From Bacteroides sp. (GTDB lineage: Bacteria > Bacteroidota > Bacteroidia > Bacteroidales > SM23-62), in assembly GCA_030589965.1 (NCBI GenBank), contig JAUUZM010000045.1, positions 1-12,735 of the forward strand: DNA of 12,735 nt, given 5' to 3'. The translations under genes and the position numbers were made by a program. The notes under the pieces were generated by a model. It saw only the letters and a list, made by a program, of their open reading frames with translations. It was not told the DNA's origin and did no database searches. Below, in pieces: positions 7,548-12,735 of the stretch; position 1 is the first letter of the stretch, and each line of letters begins with the position of its first letter.

Positions 7548-7561
7548 AATCATTATCTTTA
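7533..7561 (+). promoter_or_regulatory. Candidate promoter for pyrH-frr
   Basis: Right after the terminator, TATCTTTA at 7554-7561 matches TAnnTTTG at all but the last base. A TTG at 7533-7535 lies 18 bases upstream, the same spacing as in the rplM promoter. Its upstream element would sit inside the 3' arm of the terminator. A new promoter is expected here because of the terminator, but the match is imperfect. Confidence 0.3.
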
Positions 7562-7579
7562 TTTCCCTAATTCAAGCTC

Positions 7580-8290
7580 ATGGTTAAATACAAACGAATA
7601 CTATTAAAATTAAGCGGGGAATCCCTTGCGGGGGAATCCGGGCAGGGTATCAATCCCGAAATTCTAAGTGAATATATCACCCAGGTGAATGAGATTGTGT
7701 CAATGGGTGTTGACGTGGGAATAGTCATCGGCGGGGGGAATATCTTTCGCGGCCTCTCGGGTGCAGACCAGGGATTTGACCGGGTTAAGGGAGACTACAT
7801 GGGAATGCTGGCAACTGTAATTAATGGTTTAGCTCTTCAGTCTGCTTTTGAAAAATCGGGACAAGCCTCTACCCTATTTACAGCCATTCCGATGGAGCCT
7901 GTTGGCGTAAGATACAGCAAGGGGAAAGTGCTGGACTGCCTGGCCGGCGGGGAGGTGGCAATATTCACTTTTGGAACGGGAAATCCATATTTCACAAGCG
8001 ATACCGCTGCTTCTTTAAGAGCCGTTGAAATAGACGCTGATGCCTTGTTGAAGGGAACAAGAGTGGATGGAGTCTATAATGCTGATCCTGAAAAAGATCC
8101 CAATGCAGTTAAGTATGATGAGATCTCATTCCAGGAGGCTATTTCTCTGAACTTAAAAGTTATGGATCAAACAGCATTTTCCATGTGTCTTGAAAATGAG
8201 TTGCCGGTAATCGTCTTTGATATGAATAATACCGGGAACCTAAAACGTGTCATTTTGGGCGAAAGTATTGGTACTTTAGTGAAAATCTGA
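7580..8290 (+). CDS. pyrH: Uridylate kinase (UMP kinase)
   Basis: PyrH phosphorylates UMP to UDP with ATP, the committed step toward UTP and CTP; it is a hexameric amino-acid-kinase-fold enzyme regulated by UTP and, in many bacteria, GTP. The 236 residues show KLSGESL at 10-16, GGGNIFRG at 51-58, DYMGMLATVINGLAL at 72-86, the GTGNPYFTSDTAASLRA stretch at 132-148 and KGTRVDGVYNADP at 158-170, all in the expected order and spacing. The ATG start leaves the expected short N-terminus. It stands between the tsf terminator and frr, 35 bases upstream of frr, consistent with the widespread pyrH-frr pair. Confidence 0.97.
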   Translation: MVKYKRILLKLSGESLAGESGQGINPEILSEYITQVNEIVSMGVDVGIVIGGGNIFRGLSGADQGFDRVKGDYMGMLATVINGLALQSAFEKSGQASTLFTAIPMEPVGVRYSKGKVLDCLAGGEVAIFTFGTGNPYFTSDTAASLRAVEIDADALLKGTRVDGVYNADPEKDPNAVKYDEISFQEAISLNLKVMDQTAFSMCLENELPVIVFDMNNTGNLKRVILGESIGTLVKI

Positions 8291-8325
8291 TTATATTTCG
8301 GTGTCAATGATTAAAACTATCAGCC

Positions 8326-8889
8326 ATGGACGAACTTGTTAAAATGGTTCTTGATGAAACCAGGGATAAAATGGAGAAATCCATTAATCACCTGGAAAAC
8401 GAACTCATAAAGATCCGTGCCGGAAAGGCATCCGCCAATATTGTAGACGGAATAATGGTCGATTATTATGGTACCATGACGCCTTTGAGCCAGGTATCAA
8501 ATATCGGAACTCCTGATGTTAAAACAGTAGCCATACAGCCCTGGGACAAGAATATGATTGCGCCTATTGAAAAGGCAATCCTGCAGGCAAATATTGGTAT
8601 TACACCGGAAGACAATGGTGAGATTATTCGCCTGAATGTTCCTCCCCTTACTGAAGAACGCAGGAAAGATCTTGTAAGACAGATAAAGGCTGAAGGAGAA
8701 GACACCAAAATTGGCGTCCGCAATGCCCGCCGGGAAGGTAACGAGGACTTAAAAGCCTTGCAAAAAGACGGCCTGCCCGAAGATGAAGAGAAAAACGGTG
8801 AAGCCGAGATCCAGAAACTTACAGATTATTACATCGAGAAAGTAGATAAAGATCTGGATCTCAAGGAAAAGGATATAATGACCGTTTAA
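8326..8889 (+). CDS. frr: Ribosome recycling factor
   Basis: RRF works with EF-G to split post-termination ribosomes into subunits. The 187-residue protein has the normal length (185 in Escherichia coli) and the family blocks: the KIRAGKASANIVDGIMVDYYG stretch (about 29-49), PLSQVSNIG, IQPWDKNMI, then PPLTEERRKDLVRQIKAEGE and VRNARREGNEDLK. The C-terminal helix ends in EKDIMTV, usual for Bacteroidota. The last 29 bases are also the 3' end of the radical SAM gene on the opposite strand, and there is no room for an intrinsic terminator between the two stops. Confidence 0.97.
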   Translation: MDELVKMVLDETRDKMEKSINHLENELIKIRAGKASANIVDGIMVDYYGTMTPLSQVSNIGTPDVKTVAIQPWDKNMIAPIEKAILQANIGITPEDNGEIIRLNVPPLTEERRKDLVRQIKAEGEDTKIGVRNARREGNEDLKALQKDGLPEDEEKNGEAEIQKLTDYYIEKVDKDLDLKEKDIMTV

Positions 8890-9940
8890 TCCCTTCCGTA
8901 CAATTTGTGCAAATCGATATGGATTTCCTGTCTGAGAGAACCTGTTTCCTGAAATCCTGATATTTACTGTTTTTCCAAATATCTTCCAGCTTGTCATCAC
9001 CGGTCCTACCCATAGGAAACCGGGCTCTTTTATCAAAACAGCATGGCACTGCCAGTCCATCGCTGGTAATGACACTCGTTTCCCAGAGTCGTTTGCAGCG
9101 ATTCTTTAATCTACCCTTCAGTTTCCATTCTCCAGTTCTATTCGATTCAACTGAGGTGTTTCTTTCTTCAAGGGTGTTCGATTCTCCTGAGATAATCTTC
9201 TCATAACGATTGTATTTCTGCATATCCGGAATCCAATCATCAGCTGTTTCGGTATATTCCACCTGAGCGGTTTTGATCCAAACCCGGTCAGCACCCAGCC
9301 TTTTTCCCTTCTTTTTAACGCCGGATATCTGGTTTTGGTTATGCTTGAAAACCAGGAACTGAAGTATAATCAATGGCTTTTTTGATCCGACTAATTGGCG
9401 TGTCATTACCAGATTTTTGATACCCTTCTCGACTTTCTCAAGATCACCTCCTTTTCGATATTTCTCATAGGATTCCTGGTCGAGTCCGTCAACCGAAACA
9501 ATAATTCGGTCGAGTCCGGCCTGCACCAGGTCCATGCATAATTCCTTGCTCAATAATTGTCCGTTGGTTGATGTCTGAGTATAGATACCATGATCTGAAG
9601 CAATCCTGACGAATTCCGTAAACTGTTTATGCATCAAAGGTTCTCCCTGAAAATAAAGGCTCAGCATGGAGGTGGTCGGAGCAATTCCGGCCAGAAGTTT
9701 TTTATATTCCCCTGTGTCAAGAAATTTTCTATCCCTGGAAATGTCTCCCTCTCCAACAGGACATTGTGGACAACTCAGGTTGCATACAGAGGAGGTTTCA
9801 ATGCTGACAAACCATGGTCTTCCCCATATAATGGGACTTTTAAACAAGTTTGAAAGAAGGTACGAGATTTCAACAAGCAGGTGATTCCAGGCCTTTCGTA
9901 ATGTTAGCTTCCTTATATAGTTTAATACATCCGCCAGCAT
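8861..9940 (-). CDS. Radical SAM protein with twitch-like (half-SPASM) C-terminus
   Basis: This 359-residue protein has the radical SAM [4Fe-4S] motif C53-X3-C57-X2-C60 in the SVCNLSCPQC segment, followed by GEPL at 99-102 (SAM-binding) and a TSTNGQLL stretch around 123-130. The C-terminal part shows C282-X12-G295-X4-C300 and C344-X2-C347 but lacks the CX5CX3C set of a full SPASM domain. It probably carries one auxiliary cluster, as in twitch domains. An N-terminal stretch of about 40 residues precedes the core. Relatives modify peptides or other small substrates; the substrate here is unknown, and no small precursor-peptide gene is visible beside it. It starts 23 bases after the OmpA-like gene on the same strand, so the two are probably cotranscribed. 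Its 3' end overlaps frr tail to tail by 29 bases. Confidence 0.88.
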   Translation of the reverse strand: MLADVLNYIRKLTLRKAWNHLLVEISYLLSNLFKSPIIWGRPWFVSIETSSVCNLSCPQCPVGEGDISRDRKFLDTGEYKKLLAGIAPTTSMLSLYFQGEPLMHKQFTEFVRIASDHGIYTQTSTNGQLLSKELCMDLVQAGLDRIIVSVDGLDQESYEKYRKGGDLEKVEKGIKNLVMTRQLVGSKKPLIILQFLVFKHNQNQISGVKKKGKRLGADRVWIKTAQVEYTETADDWIPDMQKYNRYEKIISGESNTLEERNTSVESNRTGEWKLKGRLKNRCKRLWETSVITSDGLAVPCCFDKRARFPMGRTGDDKLEDIWKNSKYQDFRKQVLSDRKSISICTNCTEGIKRSLYPFP

Positions 9941-9963
9941 GGGTTATGAATTGCCGGCCAATA

Positions 9964-10974
9964 TTAACTGTTCCCCAGTAAATCAAACAATTCATCAAGC
10001 TTTGGCGTAAGTATGATTTCAGTCCGGCGGTTCTTACGCTTTGCATCAGACGAACTGCCCGTATCAAGTGGAAGATGCTCCCCCCGGCCGGAGGCAACCA
10101 GTCGTTTTGGATCAATGGAAGAATTATCAAGAAGTATGCGTACGATTGAGGTTGCCCGTTTAACACTTAGGTCCCAGTTATCGGCAAAAGAAGCATTGGC
10201 CCGAACCGGAACATTATCGGTATGACCTTCAACAGTGATATTAATTTCCTGATTCTTTTCAAGAACTCCGGCAAGCATCTTTAGCGCCTCAACGCCTCTT
10301 GGATCTACTTGAATGCTTCCTGTCTGGAATAGGAGTTTCTCATCCATGGAAACATACAGCATCCCATCTTTAGTATAAACAGAAAGTCCATCTTGCTCAA
10401 ATCCATAAAGTGCTTTTGAAATGGATTCCTTAAGTGCCAGCATCTGGGCTTCTTTGGAATACAATATTTGCTCAAGTTCAACCAAGCGTTGGTTTCTAGC
10501 TTCCAGCTCTGCCCGAAGCTTTTCAACTTCAACCATTTTCCTTGCTGTGTTATCTTCCAGCTCCTTCAAAAGATTCTCCTTGGCGATCATATCCTGCTGG
10601 GATTTTTGCAACTCAGTGAGAAGACGCCTGGTCTCCCTGTTATGCCCTTTTAAAAGAGCATCCTGGGACTGACTCAAATCCTCATACCTCCGATTCAACT
10701 CATTATGTACCTTAACAAGTTCATCGTATTCTTTTTGAACCTCGGATTGCTCATCTGCAATTTCCTCCATATCTGCTTCCAGGGCAATGATACGTGATTC
10801 CATTTCCAGGTTATCCACGGTTAACTTTTCGTTGTTTGCGAAAAGATCATTTCTTTCTTCATCCAGTTCCAACTTCTTAGATTCCATCTCACGGTATTTC
10901 GATGTCGGAACACAGGATGAAATAAAAAACAGTATTGCAAAAACTGAAACTAATATTCTTACGTTATAAATCAT
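9964..10974 (-). CDS. OmpA/MotB-family lipoprotein with long coiled coil
   Basis: The 336-residue product begins with a lipoprotein signal: a hydrophobic stretch at 7-18 and a lipobox ISSC ending at C21. Residues about 25-188 are heptad-rich and strongly charged, predicting a long coiled coil. Residues about 200-325 form an OmpA-C domain with VEGHTDNVPV at 248-257 (D253) and the DLSVKRA stretch at 268-274 (R273), the pair that in OmpA contacts meso-diaminopimelate of peptidoglycan, then the ASGRGEHLPL stretch. It is probably an outer-membrane lipoprotein that spaces or anchors the envelope to peptidoglycan. No acidic cluster follows C21, so there is no obvious Bacteroidota surface-export signal (inference). 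The promoter is unclear: TATAATTTG on this strand (11005-11013) only approximates a -7 box. Confidence 0.9.
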   Translation of the reverse strand: MIYNVRILVSVFAILFFISSCVPTSKYREMESKKLELDEERNDLFANNEKLTVDNLEMESRIIALEADMEEIADEQSEVQKEYDELVKVHNELNRRYEDLSQSQDALLKGHNRETRRLLTELQKSQQDMIAKENLLKELEDNTARKMVEVEKLRAELEARNQRLVELEQILYSKEAQMLALKESISKALYGFEQDGLSVYTKDGMLYVSMDEKLLFQTGSIQVDPRGVEALKMLAGVLEKNQEINITVEGHTDNVPVRANASFADNWDLSVKRATSIVRILLDNSSIDPKRLVASGRGEHLPLDTGSSSDAKRKNRRTEIILTPKLDELFDLLGNS

Positions 10975-11072
10975 AGCACTAAACTTTTATACCCCTTAAC
11001 CTGCCAAATTATAAATAAATCTGCTCACACTAAACCTGGAGTTTTAGAAGTTATTAACCGATAAGAATTATG

Positions 11073-11080
11073 TATCTTTG
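11073..11080 (+). promoter_or_regulatory. -7 box of the dxs promoter
   Basis: TATCTTTG matches the Bacteroidota TAnnTTTG consensus exactly. No clear TTTG/TTG element is seen at the -33 distance. A transcript would begin near 11087, about 15 bases before the proposed dxs start. The rest of the 127-base gap between the divergent lipoprotein and dxs genes is AT-rich with no other clear signal. Confidence 0.55.
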
Positions 11081-11101
11081 CACAACTTAATTACAGGGCT
11101 G

Positions 11102-12735
11102 TTGAAGAAGGGATATACTATACTTGATAAGATTGATTCTCCGAAAGACCTGCGACAATTGGGTGCAGATGAACTTATCCAATTATCTTCCGAATTGAGG
11201 GATTTCATTATTGATATAGTGTCAAGCAATCCGGGTCATTTTGGTGCCAGCCTTGGGGTTGTTGAACTGACCATAGCCCTGCATTATGTTTTCAATACTC
11301 CGGATGACAGAATCATCTGGGATGTTGGTCATCAGGCCTATGGGCATAAGATTTTAACCGGACGCAGGAAAAAATTCCACACAAACCGAAAGTACAAAGG
11401 CATCAGCGGTTTCCCCAAAGCTGATGAAAGTCCATATGATTCTTTTGGGGTTGGACATGCTTCCACCTCTATCTCGGCCGCTCTGGGAATTGCTCTTGCC
11501 TCACAACACCAGAAACATGATGAACGCCAGGTTGTGGCTGTTATTGGTGACGGTGCATTGACAGGAGGAATGGCCTTTGAGGGTCTTAACAATACCGGGA
11601 GTGAGAATTCCAACCTGCTGGTTATTCTTAACGATAATGATATCGCAATCGACCCAAACGTGGGTGCCATTAAAGAATACCTGATTGATATTACCACCTC
11701 GAAAACCTATAACCGTTTCCGGAACGATATCTGGAATATACTTGGAGCACTGAGTAAACTTGGTCCCAATGCACAGAAATATGCCCAGCAGATTGAACAT
11801 GGTGTAAAATCCATGTTCCTGAATCAAAGCAATATGTTCGAATCATTGAATTTCAGGTATTTCGGTCCGGTTGACGGACATGACATCCTTCACCTAACTG
11901 AAATTCTGAGGGATATGAAGCATATTAAGGGACCCAAACTGCTTCATGTTAAAACTAAAAAAGGCAAAGGTTTTGCCCAGGCCGAGTTAAACCAGACTGC
12001 CTTCCATTCTCCTGGAAAATTCGATAAGGAGACAGGAAAGATCTTCACCCTTTCCAGGGAAGAGAACAGGCCTCCAAGATACCAGGATGTTTTCGGTAAC
12101 ACACTCCTGGAACTGGCAAGGAAAAACGAAAAGATAATTGGAATCACTCCTGCAATGCCTACTGGATCTTCCCTGAAAATAATGATGGATGAGCTTCCTG
12201 ACAGAACCTATGATGTGGGAATCGCAGAACAGCATGCGGTTACTTTTTCAGCTGGACTTGCCATTGAAGGGATGATCCCATTCTGCAATATATACTCATC
12301 TTTTATGCAGCGTGCTTATGACCAGGCCATCCACGATGTCGCCCTGCAGAACCTGCCGGTTGTTTTTTGCCTTGATCGAGGGGGATTGGTTGGGGATGAC
12401 GGTCCAACCCATCATGGGGTTTTTGACCTGAACTATATGCGGTCGATCCCTAATATGATTGTGTCAGCACCAATGGATGAGGAGGAACTAAGGAATCTGA
12501 TGTATACTGCCCAATTGAAAAATCAGGGTGCATTTTCTATACGTTACCCCAGGGGCAGAGGAATCAGTGCTGACTGGAAGACAGCTTTCAAAGAAATCCA
12601 GATCGGTAAGGGGAGGCAGCTTAGAGAAGGAACAAACCTTGCAATCCTATCAATTGGTACAGCAGGGAACTTTGCCTCAGAAGCAATTGAGCAACTGGAA
12701 GATTCTCATATCAGCATCGCTCACTTTGATCTGCG
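11102..12735 (+). CDS. dxs: 1-deoxy-D-xylulose-5-phosphate synthase, 3' end outside window
   Basis: DXS condenses pyruvate with glyceraldehyde 3-phosphate, using thiamine diphosphate, in the first step of the MEP isoprenoid pathway. 544 residues are visible of roughly 630. Motifs present are NPGHFGASLG (43-52, H46), IWDVGHQAYGHKILTGR (72-88), the ThDP/magnesium motif starting GDGALTGG at 149 and ending at N177-D178-N179-D180, the HSPGKF stretch (302-307), the catalytic glutamate in GIAEQHAVTF (E376) and DRGGLVGDDGPTHHG (425-439). No in-frame ATG exists near the N-terminus; the frame is open back to a TAG at 11045. TTG at 11102 gives a suitable start (MKKGYTILDKIDSP), and the other upstream TTG (11078) falls inside the promoter box. 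CTG at 11099 cannot be excluded. The last few codons and the C-terminal transketolase-C domain are cut by the window edge. Confidence 0.95.
   Translation, partial: MKKGYTILDKIDSPKDLRQLGADELIQLSSELRDFIIDIVSSNPGHFGASLGVVELTIALHYVFNTPDDRIIWDVGHQAYGHKILTGRRKKFHTNRKYKGISGFPKADESPYDSFGVGHASTSISAALGIALASQHQKHDERQVVAVIGDGALTGGMAFEGLNNTGSENSNLLVILNDNDIAIDPNVGAIKEYLIDITTSKTYNRFRNDIWNILGALSKLGPNAQKYAQQIEHGVKSMFLNQSNMFESLNFRYFGPVDGHDILHLTEILRDMKHIKGPKLLHVKTKKGKGFAQAELNQTAFHSPGKFDKETGKIFTLSREENRPPRYQDVFGNTLLELARKNEKIIGITPAMPTGSSLKIMMDELPDRTYDVGIAEQHAVTFSAGLAIEGMIPFCNIYSSFMQRAYDQAIHDVALQNLPVVFCLDRGGLVGDDGPTHHGVFDLNYMRSIPNMIVSAPMDEEELRNLMYTAQLKNQGAFSIRYPRGRGISADWKTAFKEIQIGKGRQLREGTNLAILSIGTAGNFASEAIEQLEDSHISIAHFDL

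Noticed and set aside
8861..11101. RiPP cluster around the radical SAM gene
   Set aside because: No short precursor frame, protease or transporter is seen in the 23-base gap, in the 127-base upstream region or in the flanking genes.
1..12735. CRISPR array, insertion sequence, prophage, tRNA/rRNA or defence island
   Set aside because: No regularly spaced repeats, transposase or integrase frames, terminal inverted repeats or tRNA-like cloverleaf were found; intergenic gaps are all under 190 bases.

Overview
The window comes from a member of the Bacteroidota, most likely Bacteroidales. Four things point there: the gene order rplM-rpsI-rpsB-tsf-pyrH-frr, promoter -7 boxes of the TAnnTTTG type, a lack of clear Shine-Dalgarno sequences, and a DUF2723 (GT117) membrane protein of the kind common in this phylum. 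I do not claim a genus. Both ends of the window cut through genes. Coding density is very high, and no stretch of more than about 190 bases lacks a gene. I saw no rRNA, tRNA, CRISPR array, insertion sequence or phage gene.

Left block (1-4564, all minus strand). In transcription order this holds an O-antigen-ligase-like polytopic membrane protein, a guanine deaminase (guaD), an alkyladenine/3-methyladenine DNA glycosylase and, after 79 bases, a DUF2723 GT-C-like membrane protein that runs off the left edge. The first three genes overlap one another (an ATGA junction, then a 34-base overlap), so they are probably one translationally coupled operon. It mixes envelope glycan chemistry with purine salvage and base-excision repair.

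Central block (4750-8889, plus strand). This is a translation cluster: ribosomal proteins L13 (GTG start), S9 and S2 (with an Ala/Lys/Glu-rich C-terminal tail containing an 11-residue tandem repeat), then elongation factor Ts. A strong rho-independent terminator follows tsf. UMP kinase (pyrH) and ribosome recycling factor (frr) come next. A good Bacteroidota promoter lies upstream of rplM, in the 185-base region between it and the divergent ligase operon.

Right block. A minus-strand pair, an OmpA-family coiled-coil lipoprotein followed by a radical SAM protein with a twitch-like (half-SPASM) C-terminus, converges on frr and overlaps its 3' end by 29 bases. Divergent from the lipoprotein, dxs (first enzyme of the MEP isoprenoid pathway) starts at a TTG codon just downstream of a perfect TAnnTTTG box and runs off the right edge.

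Most of the window is conserved housekeeping. I found no convincing undescribed defence or mobile system. The items most worth a second look are the ligase/guaD/aag/DUF2723 operon, the radical SAM protein of unknown substrate paired with an OmpA-like lipoprotein, and the convergent overlap with frr.
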